Origin: Bacteroidales bacterium
GTDB lineage: Bacteria > Bacteroidota > Bacteroidia > Bacteroidales > UBA7960
DNA length: 6,473 bases
Reading direction: 5' to 3'
NCBI GenBank assembly: GCA_007128045.1
Contig: SKYG01000275.1
Coordinates: forward strand, 1-6,473
Below are positions 1 to 6,473 of this stretch, piece by piece; the first letter of the stretch is position 1; every line of letters begins with the position of its first letter. A program made the position numbers and the translations under genes. The notes under the pieces were generated by a model that made no database searches, was not told the origin of the DNA, and worked only from the letters and a program-made list of their open reading frames with translations.

Positions 1-1755
1 AACGTAGTTGCCTCTCTGTCCCAGCCAGTAAGGCGCATCGATGAGCTTACGCCCATAGAGATCATTTATACCCCTGAAGGAGATACCGTTATTGATATGG
101 GACAAAATATGGTTGGCTGGTGCAGGTTGGCGGTGGATGTGCCCGAAGGTACCATCATTACATTAAGGCATGCAGAGATCCTTGATATGCATGGCAACTT
201 TTACACCGAAAACCTACGTACGGCCAGGCAGGAAGTTACTTACATCAGCAAAGGAAGTGGTCTTGAAGTATTTGAACCCCGCTTTACGTTCCAGGGCTTC
301 CGCTATGTGGCCGTATCAGGTTATCCTGGTGAGGTTACCAAAGATCTGATCACCGGCATTGTGATTCACTCTGATTTGGAACGAACCGGCACCTTTAGTT
401 GCAACAATGATTTGATCAATCAGTTGCAGCATAATATCATCTGGGGCCAGAAAGGGAATTTTGTTGATATTCCTACTGATTGCCCGCAGAGGAATGAACG
501 GCTAGGCTGGACCGGCGATGTTCAGGTGTTTGCACCCACCTCATGTTTCCTTATGGACTGTGCCGCATTCTATACCAAATGGCTGAAAGACCTGATTGTC
601 GACCAGCATGAAGATGGTGCCGTGCCGTGGGTGATCCCCAATGTGCTGGGCAGGGGTGAGGCACATGGATGGGCCGATGCCGCACTGATCGTTCCATGGA
701 ATATGTACCTGTATTATGGAGATGTTCGCATATTGGAAGAGCAATATGAAAGCATGAAGGCCTGGGTAGAGTATGTCCGCGGACAGGCAGGGGAGGATTA
801 TATCTGGCGGCCACGTGAGCGTCAGTTTGGCGATTGGCTTGCTTTTGCCACCATACGTTCCGACTATCCCGGAGCCACCACCGACAAGGACCTTACAGCA
901 ACAGCCTATTTTTATCACTCTTCTGATCTGCTGCAAAAAACAGCATCTATCCTGGGCAGGCAAGCCGACGTTATTGAATACGGATCGCTGAAAGCCCGGA
1001 TCAAAGAAGCCTTCAATAACGAATATGTAACACCCAACGGCCGCCTTTCCTCCAATACCCAGACAGCCTACGTGGTTGCACTAACATTCGGACTGATCCC
1101 GGAGGAGATGGAAGCAGTTGCAGCTGCCCGCCTGGCTGCCGATGTAAACAGTTTCGGGCATATTACCACAGGTTTCCTCGGTACCGCCGATATATGCCAT
1201 GTGCTCACTAAATATGGTTATCTGAAAGAAGCCTATATGCTGTTGTACCGCACCGAATACCCCTCCTGGCTGTACCCTGTTACCAAAGGTGCGACCACGA
1301 TCTGGGAGCGATGGGACGGCATCAAACCAGATGGAACCCTTCAGAATCCGGGGATGAACTCCTACAACCATTTTGCTTATGGCGCCGTTGGCGACTGGCT
1401 CTACAGGGTGGTTGCCGGGATCAGACCTGATCCGGAAGAACCAGGATTCAAAAACATCATCATCAAACCCCAGCCTGGTGGTGAGATGAACGATGTAAAA
1501 GCCAGCCATGAATCACCTTATGGGACCATTAGCTCTGAATGGATCGTTGAAAATGGCACTTTCACATTGCATGTATCCGTTCCGGCCAATACCACAGCAA
1601 ACGTGTTCGTTCCTTCAACCGCAAACAGTATGACTGTAAACGGAACGACAATGGCAGGTACGGAGAAACTGGAAGAACCCGGCCTGAATTATCATTTTCT
1701 GACTACCTTTCTGGGATCAGGTAATTATGTATTTAAAACGGCTTTTATTCCTTAG
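1..1755 (+). CDS. Alpha-L-rhamnosidase, GH78 family (5'-truncated by window edge)
   Basis: This enzyme hydrolyses terminal alpha-L-rhamnose from glycans by an inverting mechanism. The frame is open from base 1, so the ATG at 97 is internal and 584 residues are visible; family members are commonly near 900, so roughly the first 300 are missing. Counting codons from base 1, about 20-120 are the conserved rhamnosidase beta-sandwich with the family signature IDMGQNMVGW (codons 31-40). An (alpha/alpha)6 barrel follows to about codon 480, then a C-terminal beta domain. The barrel carries DCPQRNERLGWTGD at 160-173; by family analogy E166 is the general acid, with D160 and D173 as substrate-binding acids. 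TTIWERWDG follows, with E436 the expected catalytic base. All key residues are intact. Secretion cannot be judged because the N-terminus is absent. The next gene is a sulfatase 289 bp downstream on the same strand, which suggests a sulfated rhamnose-containing substrate. Family assignment is firm; the exact linkage is not. Confidence 0.96.
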   Translation, partial: NVVASLSQPVRRIDELTPIEIIYTPEGDTVIDMGQNMVGWCRLAVDVPEGTIITLRHAEILDMHGNFYTENLRTARQEVTYISKGSGLEVFEPRFTFQGFRYVAVSGYPGEVTKDLITGIVIHSDLERTGTFSCNNDLINQLQHNIIWGQKGNFVDIPTDCPQRNERLGWTGDVQVFAPTSCFLMDCAAFYTKWLKDLIVDQHEDGAVPWVIPNVLGRGEAHGWADAALIVPWNMYLYYGDVRILEEQYESMKAWVEYVRGQAGEDYIWRPRERQFGDWLAFATIRSDYPGATTDKDLTATAYFYHSSDLLQKTASILGRQADVIEYGSLKARIKEAFNNEYVTPNGRLSSNTQTAYVVALTFGLIPEEMEAVAAARLAADVNSFGHITTGFLGTADICHVLTKYGYLKEAYMLLYRTEYPSWLYPVTKGATTIWERWDGIKPDGTLQNPGMNSYNHFAYGAVGDWLYRVVAGIRPDPEEPGFKNIIIKPQPGGEMNDVKASHESPYGTISSEWIVENGTFTLHVSVPANTTANVFVPSTANSMTVNGTTMAGTEKLEEPGLNYHFLTTFLGSGNYVFKTAFIP

Positions 1756-2044
1756 AAAAAAAACCTTCTGATCAAAGGATATCCTTTACAGCCTTTATCC
1801 ACGCCTGGTCTCATTTTTCATGAATATATCTGTCACAGGTATGATGAAGGCATATCGTATGCGGAATCAATGCAATTATTGGGACATTTTTAAAACAAAT
1901 TGCTTGAATTATTAAAGCCGCATGTTGCAATATTTTGGATATTGCGTAACAAAATCAGTGACGTCGTATTGGTGAAGCATTATTGTATCCCTTTGTCATG
2001 TTGAGATGGTGGCTTTGACATACTTCACATAAAACCTATGCATT
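1756..2044. other. Intergenic gap between rhamnosidase and sulfatase genes
   Basis: The gap is 289 bp and A/T-rich, with no convincing coding frame on either strand. It opens with a run of eight A (1756-1763) and a perfect 14-bp palindrome at 1774-1787, which has no loop and no following T-run. A small dyad GCATA-tcg-TATGC lies at 1850-1862 and a larger one at 1927-1945. No confident Bacteroidota-type promoter (TTTG about 20 bases before TAnnTTTG) was found. The length of the gap suggests that the sulfatase gene may have its own promoter. Confidence 0.6.
1927..1945. promoter_or_regulatory. Inverted repeat, possible operator upstream of the sulfatase gene
   Basis: A perfect 7-bp dyad, GCAATAT / ATATTGC, surrounds a 5-nt spacer (TTTGG). 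GTT on the left is matched by AAC on the right after a two-base offset. It sits about 100 bp before the sulfatase start. There is no T-run on either strand, so it does not look like an intrinsic terminator. A dimeric regulator binding here is possible, but no regulator gene is visible. In an A/T-rich gap a dyad of this size can arise by chance. Confidence 0.3.
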
Positions 2045-3532
2045 ATGATGCTTTGGCAAAAGAATCAAAGAAGACTGATTAAAAATGGTCTGGTTGTCAG
2101 TTCCGGTTTTCTGTTATTTACTTCATGTCAGCAAGAAGAAAAACCGCCAAACCTGGTATATATCTTTTCTGATCAGCAGGCATTCGATATGGTTGGCTGC
2201 TATGGAAATGACCAGATCATTACCCCGAATATTGATTATTTTGCCACTCAGGGAACGCGTTTTACAAACTGTTTTGTCAATGCATCGACATGCACCCCTT
2301 ACCGTGGTATGCTCATGACCGGGCAACATCCATTGTATACCGGGGCAATTGAAAACGACAAACCGCTGATTCCCGGCAATGGGAAAAAATTTGCCGAAGT
2401 ATTGCGTGATGCCGGGTATAATACGGCTTACATTGGCAAATGGCATCTTTTGGGGGGCGACCGAAACAGGCCGATTCCAAGGGGAGAGATGCGCTACGGA
2501 TTTGATGAGGTGTTCTATACCAACAATTGTCATGTGGATTTCCGTGCTGGTCATTGTTTCTTTTGGAACGATGACGATGAAAAGGAATATTTTGATGTAT
2601 GGGAGGTGTATGGACAAACCAACCAGGCCCTGGAGTTTCTGGATAGCCGTAAAGGCAATGACAATCCTTTCGCATTATTCGTTTCATGGCATCCTCCACA
2701 CGACTGGGGCCTGTTTCTAGGTGAAGATGGCAATATGCACTACCGGTATGATGCACCCGAAGAACTTATGGCTTATTACGAACGGGAAAACATACAGGTC
2801 AGGCCCGGGATGCAGGCCACCCCAGATTTGCTGAGAATGTACCACGGACATATGGCCATGACAACAGGGGTTGACATTGCTTTCGGACAGGTAATGGACA
2901 AGCTGGAAGAGCTCGGCCTGAACGACAATACCATTGTAGTGTTCACTTCTGATCATGGTGACATGCTCGAATTTTCCGGTACCACCAGGCCCTGGCCGCC
3001 CAAACAATACATCCACGACTACTCCTCGAGGGTGCCTTTTATCATACGCTGGCCAGGAAAGATACAGGCCAATGCAATTACAAACCTGTTGTTCAGCGCC
3101 CTCGACATCATGCCTTCCATGCTTGGGCTGATGGGGCTTGATATTCCGGAGGAATGCCATGGGAAAAATCTGTCGCAAGCCATTGTCGACCTCGACGATG
3201 ATGCCGTGGATTATATCCCTATGTGGCTTTTCCGGGGAAATGGATGGAGGGGTGTGGTAACCAACGACTATACATATGCCACTGAAGGGAACGATGGCGA
3301 CGAACCCCTGTTCAACGTATTGTTCGACCGTCACAACGATCCCTATCAGTTGAATAACCTGTATGATGAACCCTATATGCAGCATGTGAAAGAAGACCTT
3401 TGGGAACTAACACAAAGCTGGATGAAGAAATATAATGATAAGTTTTACACCTGGAGCGATTTTATGGCGGTTGCATCCAATCAAGAATGGAATTCTCCGC
3501 CGTTTATCAGACCCATTGACGTGCTTCCCTGA
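2045..3532 (+). CDS. S1-type sulfatase, predicted lipoprotein (formylglycine-dependent)
   Basis: This hydrolase removes sulfate esters, probably from a carbohydrate. The 495 residues are normal for family S1. The N-terminus has basic residues (QRRLIKNG), a hydrophobic stretch and LLFTSC with C28 as the likely lipidated cysteine. QQEEK follows, resembling the acidic surface-export signal of Bacteroidota lipoproteins. Phe at -3 of the lipobox is atypical. The signature CTPYRGMLMTG starts at C83, the residue oxidised to formylglycine, with R87. Other conserved elements are SDQQ with D43/Q44 (metal), GKWH with K132/H134, SWHPPH with H216/H219, SDHGD with D303/H304 (metal), and K320. Gln at the second metal position also occurs in other sulfatases such as choline-sulfatases. 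The start at 2045 is immediately followed by a second ATG at 2048; either gives the same signal peptide. No Shine-Dalgarno is evident. The rhamnosidase upstream points to sulfated rhamnose, but the S1 subfamily and target position cannot be set by eye. The activating maturase is not in the window. Confidence 0.95.
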   Translation: MMLWQKNQRRLIKNGLVVSSGFLLFTSCQQEEKPPNLVYIFSDQQAFDMVGCYGNDQIITPNIDYFATQGTRFTNCFVNASTCTPYRGMLMTGQHPLYTGAIENDKPLIPGNGKKFAEVLRDAGYNTAYIGKWHLLGGDRNRPIPRGEMRYGFDEVFYTNNCHVDFRAGHCFFWNDDDEKEYFDVWEVYGQTNQALEFLDSRKGNDNPFALFVSWHPPHDWGLFLGEDGNMHYRYDAPEELMAYYERENIQVRPGMQATPDLLRMYHGHMAMTTGVDIAFGQVMDKLEELGLNDNTIVVFTSDHGDMLEFSGTTRPWPPKQYIHDYSSRVPFIIRWPGKIQANAITNLLFSALDIMPSMLGLMGLDIPEECHGKNLSQAIVDLDDDAVDYIPMWLFRGNGWRGVVTNDYTYATEGNDGDEPLFNVLFDRHNDPYQLNNLYDEPYMQHVKEDLWELTQSWMKKYNDKFYTWSDFMAVASNQEWNSPPFIRPIDVLP

Positions 3533-3548
3533 AAGGGAGCGTCCGTAG

Positions 3549-3588
3549 GGACAGGGCTTGACCTGTCCGCAAAAGGGCTTGACCTGTC
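3549..3588. repeat. Palindromic intergenic repeat with partial second copy
   Basis: GGACAGG (3549-3555) and CCTGTCC (3562-3568) form a 7-bp stem around the 6-nt loop GCTTGA. The 15-bp core AGGGCTTGACCTGTC occurs exactly at 3553-3567 and again at 3574-3588, a 21-bp period; the second copy lacks the left arm. It resembles the short GGG-CAGGGCTTG-CCTG-type palindromes dispersed between genes in many bacterial genomes. No T-run follows, so termination is doubtful. A folding role in the mRNA or a mobile REP-like origin are both possible. Confidence 0.75.
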
Positions 3589-3599
3589 ATAAAGTGTTG

Positions 3600-3634
3600 T
3601 GAACGGTGAACGGTGAAGATTGAACAGTGAACAG
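3600..3634. repeat. Tandem repeat of five 7-bp units
   Basis: Five consecutive heptamers can be read: TGAACGG, TGAACGG, TGAAGAT, TGAACAG, TGAACAG. The TGAA start is constant and the last three bases vary. It is noncoding and follows the palindromic repeat by 11 bp. The two sequence variants at either end suggest old duplication events followed by drift. Confidence 0.85.
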
Positions 3635-3644
3635 TTCTGAGACC

Positions 3645-3676
3645 TTCAGACATTCAGACATTCAGACATTCAGACA
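3645..3676. repeat. Tandem repeat of four perfect 8-bp units (TTCAGACA)
   Basis: TTCAGACA is repeated four times without mismatch at 3645, 3653, 3661 and 3669. The array ends 11 bp before the ATG at 3688 and therefore occupies the leader or promoter of the third gene. Perfect identity suggests a young or actively changing array. A gain or loss of units would change spacing by 8 bp without touching the reading frame. Confidence 0.93.
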
Positions 3677-3687
3677 ATTTTTAACCC

Positions 3688-6473
3688 ATGAAAACAAATA
3701 TCTTTGCAGTAAATATGTTGATTTTTTGCATGCTGATGATCTTGTCATTGGCATGGTCTGATGCAAATGGTTCGGCTGTATTCCTTGAAGAGGAAGCGTA
3801 TGTGGTAGGAATTGAGTTGCGCTCAGACTTTGTCAATGATCTTGATATCGAATTGCTGTCTGGTGGTGAAGGGTATGCCATACAAACCACAGGGATTGAT
3901 CCCTGGGTTATGACCCATCCGATGGAAGAAGCAATAAGCCGGCGGTCAAATGTATTGTCGTTCGAGTATTTTTGTCCGCAAGGCCTGGATCACTTACAGG
4001 TATATTTTGGTCCGCCTATACGCGAGGCTCACTCTCACAAGATTGCACCTGTGGGCATGTCGGAAGGATGGGTCGTCTTTTCTGCTGATCTGAGTGAAAC
4101 AATTGGCGAATGGGGCAATGCCGGTGATTTTCTCCGGCTCGACTTTGGTAATCAGTCCAATGTCGATCTACAGATCAGGAATATCCAGCTTCGTCCGATG
4201 ACTGCCAGAGAGAGAGAGATTGCTGCATCGCGCGATGAAAAGCGTTTTGAAGAGGCGCGGATGGAGAAGAACATCCGTAGTTATCTGGATGCCAACTTTC
4301 AATCCGTTATACGTGAAGTAGAGATACGGGAAACTGACCTGGTCATACGCGGTCGTTTAAGGGGAGATAACTACGCCTGGCTGGTTGAATCTACCCCTTA
4401 CCAGGATATTACCGAGACGCAGTTCTATGTCGAAAGAAGGGCAATGCCCGGTTCTTTTGCCATTACTGTTGACCGTTTTGTAGAAAGAGACGGGATCAAC
4501 TACGACCGTATGCTGTCGCGATGGGCACTGGTCGATGAAAAGCAGGAAGCGCTGTTGTCGCATGCACGCTATCCCGATCATATTCCGGCAGTCAATGACC
4601 TGCCAAAAGAGTTACCGGCAAGCCGGAAAGGGCTCGGAGGCTTCTCTGTTTCACGCGGACATTTAGAAGACCTTGACGATCTGGGGATCACAAGTGCTAC
4701 CGTAAACATCTGGTTTACACGTTTTATGTATAGCACGCCTGCGCCAGGTCGAATAGAGCACACGTACAATGGGAAGTCTTATTATTTTGATAGGGATCAG
4801 GTGGCGGTGTTTGACTCTACATTCCGCACTACCGCAAACCGCGGTATCGTCACTGCTGCCATATTGCTGGTCAGCAAGGCAGAACAGGCCGCTGATCCGG
4901 AGATCGGGCGCCTGCTTCAACATCCGGACATGGATCCGGCGGGGATCTACAGCATGCCCAATATGACGACCCCGGAAAGTGTAGAGTGTTATGCGGCAGC
5001 CCTCGACTTCCTGTCAAGCCGTTACAGTCGACCCGATAAGAAATATGGAAGAATAAATCACTGGATCATGCACAACGAGGTGGATGCCGGCTGGGTATGG
5101 ACCAATATGGGAGATAAAACTGCCCTCATATTTATGGATGCCTATCTGAAATCCATGAGAATGTGTTATGCCATTGCACGTAAGCATAACCCACACTCGG
5201 AAGTCTTTATTAGTCTGACCCACTACTGGGCCTGGACGTCCCATCCAAAGTTTTATCCATCAAAAGACCTGATGGAGATATTATTGGACTATACCCGTGC
5301 AGAGGGCGATTTTCAATGGGCCTTGGCACAACACCCTTATCCTGAGTCTTTACGCGAGCCAAAAACCTGGCTCGACCAAAAGGTAACCTTTACCTTCGAT
5401 ACTCCCCTGATCACCTTTAAAAATCTCGAGGTGCTTGATGCCTGGATTAAGCTTCCTGAGGTATTGTATCAGGGTACCACCAAAAGAACGCTATGGCTTT
5501 CGGAGAATGGTACCAACTCAAGAACCTATGAGGAACAGGATCTGACAGAGCAGGCAGCCGGTTTTGCTTATGCCTGGAAAAAGATGGAGCACCTTGATGG
5601 CATCGATGGTTTTCAATGGCACAACTGGATCGACAACAGAAGAGAGGGTGGGCTTCGCATTGGTTTGCGGCGCTTCCCTGATGATGAGGAAGACCCGGGA
5701 GGGCGTAAACCAGTATGGTATGTCTTTCAGGCAGCCGGAACAGACAGTGAAGACCTGGTTTTCGATCAGTACAGGGAGGTGATTGGCCTGAGGCGCGATT
5801 GGGATGAGCTGATTTACATTGGCGAGATTGACCAGGAAAAGAAGAGAAACTCCTTTCGCAACCTTTACAGCGATACCTGGGTAGCTGCCGACGCCCTGGG
5901 CAGGGAATTACCAGGATTTGAAGAATGTGGTCCCGTTAAAGAAGACCGTTTTGTGGGTATGTTTTATTTTATGACCCATATCAACCCCGACAGACCCGGA
6001 CCATTCGATGTGACGAAAATCATCAGAGCCAATCCAAAGAACCCGCAATGGGGGGCAGGGGCTCATTACTGGGGTGAGCCGGAGACAGGGTATTACCTGA
6101 ATTACGAACGATGGATGCTGAAGCGGCATGCCAGGCAGCTTTCAGATGCCGGGGTCGATGTCATCATCTTCGATGTGACCAACGACAGGACCTACCCCCA
6201 GGTGTATCTCGCCATCTGTGAGGTGTTTAGAGAGATGCGACATATGGGTGAGAAAACCCCTGATATTGCCTTTCTTGCCAGCGAACGCTCCGTTGAAATA
6301 TTGTGGGAAGAGTTTTATGAAATAGCCATGTATCCCGATTTGTGGTTTCACTGGAAAGGAAAACCCCTTTTGCTGTTCGGACACCACGAGACACCACGTA
6401 GAAACAAGATGAATGACGTGGTCTTCCCGGATCATATCACAAACTTTTTTTCTATCAGGCAGAGCTGGGCCTG
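3688..6473 (+). CDS. Secreted two-module putative glycoside hydrolase: DUF5722-like barrel plus GH71/GH99-like module (3'-truncated by window edge)
   Basis: The frame starts at the ATG at 3688 and stays open to the window end: 928 residues, no stop reached. Residues 1-26 are a probable signal peptide (hydrophobic 10-22, no lipobox), so the product is exported. Residues 30-170 look like a beta-sandwich, possibly carbohydrate-binding. Residues 172-200 are a charged helix, and 205-300 are again beta-rich. Residues 312-680 resemble Pfam DUF5722, a barrel of unknown function; the best match to memory is QWHNWIDNR (643-651) followed by EGGLRIGLRRFPDD and GGRKPVWYVFQAAGT. In this part HNE (E464) and LSENG (E606) look like the acid/base and nucleophile of clan GH-A. 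A second module begins near 729 (WVAADALGRELP), with VGMFYF (756-761), HYWGEPETGYY (793-803) and AGVDVIIFDVTN (821-832), recalling GH71/GH99-like proteins; it is cut off here. Placement beside rhamnosidase and sulfatase genes suggests glycan breakdown. The coding call is certain; activity and substrate are inferred. Confidence 0.85.
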   Translation, partial: MKTNIFAVNMLIFCMLMILSLAWSDANGSAVFLEEEAYVVGIELRSDFVNDLDIELLSGGEGYAIQTTGIDPWVMTHPMEEAISRRSNVLSFEYFCPQGLDHLQVYFGPPIREAHSHKIAPVGMSEGWVVFSADLSETIGEWGNAGDFLRLDFGNQSNVDLQIRNIQLRPMTAREREIAASRDEKRFEEARMEKNIRSYLDANFQSVIREVEIRETDLVIRGRLRGDNYAWLVESTPYQDITETQFYVERRAMPGSFAITVDRFVERDGINYDRMLSRWALVDEKQEALLSHARYPDHIPAVNDLPKELPASRKGLGGFSVSRGHLEDLDDLGITSATVNIWFTRFMYSTPAPGRIEHTYNGKSYYFDRDQVAVFDSTFRTTANRGIVTAAILLVSKAEQAADPEIGRLLQHPDMDPAGIYSMPNMTTPESVECYAAALDFLSSRYSRPDKKYGRINHWIMHNEVDAGWVWTNMGDKTALIFMDAYLKSMRMCYAIARKHNPHSEVFISLTHYWAWTSHPKFYPSKDLMEILLDYTRAEGDFQWALAQHPYPESLREPKTWLDQKVTFTFDTPLITFKNLEVLDAWIKLPEVLYQGTTKRTLWLSENGTNSRTYEEQDLTEQAAGFAYAWKKMEHLDGIDGFQWHNWIDNRREGGLRIGLRRFPDDEEDPGGRKPVWYVFQAAGTDSEDLVFDQYREVIGLRRDWDELIYIGEIDQEKKRNSFRNLYSDTWVAADALGRELPGFEECGPVKEDRFVGMFYFMTHINPDRPGPFDVTKIIRANPKNPQWGAGAHYWGEPETGYYLNYERWMLKRHARQLSDAGVDVIIFDVTNDRTYPQVYLAICEVFREMRHMGEKTPDIAFLASERSVEILWEEFYEIAMYPDLWFHWKGKPLLLFGHHETPRRNKMNDVVFPDHITNFFSIRQSWA

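Noticed and set aside
541..963. Minus-strand open frame of 140 codons inside the rhamnosidase gene
   Set aside because: It lies wholly under the GH78 barrel with intact catalytic motifs, and its translation shows no domain or signal.
1081..1509. Minus-strand open frame of 142 codons across the catalytic base of the rhamnosidase
   Set aside because: It is fully antisense to the TTIWERWDG region, with no supporting features of its own.
1756..1787. A-run and 14-bp palindrome after the rhamnosidase stop as a terminator
   Set aside because: The palindrome has no loop and no T-run after it on the + strand. On the minus strand the T-run follows only a 4-bp stem, and no minus-strand gene needs it.
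1985..2017. TTTG and TGGCTTTG as a Bacteroidota -33/-7 promoter for the sulfatase gene
   Set aside because: The gap between the two boxes is only 14 bases, shorter than the usual ~20, and the -7 box has a mismatch at the conserved A.
2717..3385. Minus-strand open frame of 222 codons inside the sulfatase gene
   Set aside because: It is antisense to conserved sulfatase motifs (SDHGD, K320 region), and its protein shows no recognisable fold; it is a by-product of codon bias.
3526..3568. Hairpins at the sulfatase stop (TCCCT-gaa-AGGGA) and in the following palindrome as an intrinsic terminator
   Set aside because: Neither stem is followed by a run of T, so the usual terminator pattern is missing; the palindrome is better described as a repeat.
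3600..3676. Short tandem repeats as a CRISPR array
   Set aside because: The units are 7 and 8 bp and directly adjacent, with no unique spacers.
5564..5782. Plus-strand 72-codon frame within the third gene
   Set aside because: It overlaps, in another frame, the most conserved part of the DUF5722-like region (QWHNWIDNR, EGGLRIGL), so the main frame is clearly the coding one.

Overview
The window looks like part of a polysaccharide-utilisation (glycan-degrading) gene cluster from a member of the Bacteroidota, probably an environmental or marine lineage. The taxonomic call is an inference. It rests on a lipoprotein signal with acidic residues after the cysteine, translation starts in A/T-rich leaders with no clear Shine-Dalgarno, the pairing of GH78 and sulfatase genes, and repeat-filled intergenic gaps. 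Sulfatase-rich Kiritimatiellota or Planctomycetota cannot be fully excluded.

Three large genes lie on the + strand and account for about 93% of the window. (1) Positions 1-1755 hold the 3' two-thirds of an alpha-L-rhamnosidase (GH78), open at the 5' edge of the window. (2) Positions 2045-3532 hold a complete formylglycine-type S1 sulfatase predicted to be a lipoprotein. (3) From 3688 an open frame runs through the 3' edge of the window without a stop: at least 928 residues of a secreted multidomain protein. It has an N-terminal beta-rich part, a DUF5722-like barrel carrying clan GH-A style Asn-Glu and Glu-Asn-Gly motifs, and then the start of a second, GH71/GH99-like module. No minus-strand gene is supported.

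The gap at 1756-2044 contains a 7-bp dyad with a 5-nt loop that could be an operator, and little else. The gap at 3533-3687 is almost entirely repeats: a palindromic element with a partial second copy, five 7-bp units, and four perfect 8-bp units ending 11 bp before the third start codon.

A coherent working model is removal of sulfate from a rhamnose-containing polysaccharide by the sulfatase, release of terminal rhamnose by the GH78 enzyme, and action of the two-module protein on another linkage of the same glycan. Ulvan and related sulfated rhamnans from green algae are the obvious candidates, but the substrate is inferred from gene content only. The least explained object is the two-module protein. 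No susC/susD pair, regulator or transporter is visible in this window.
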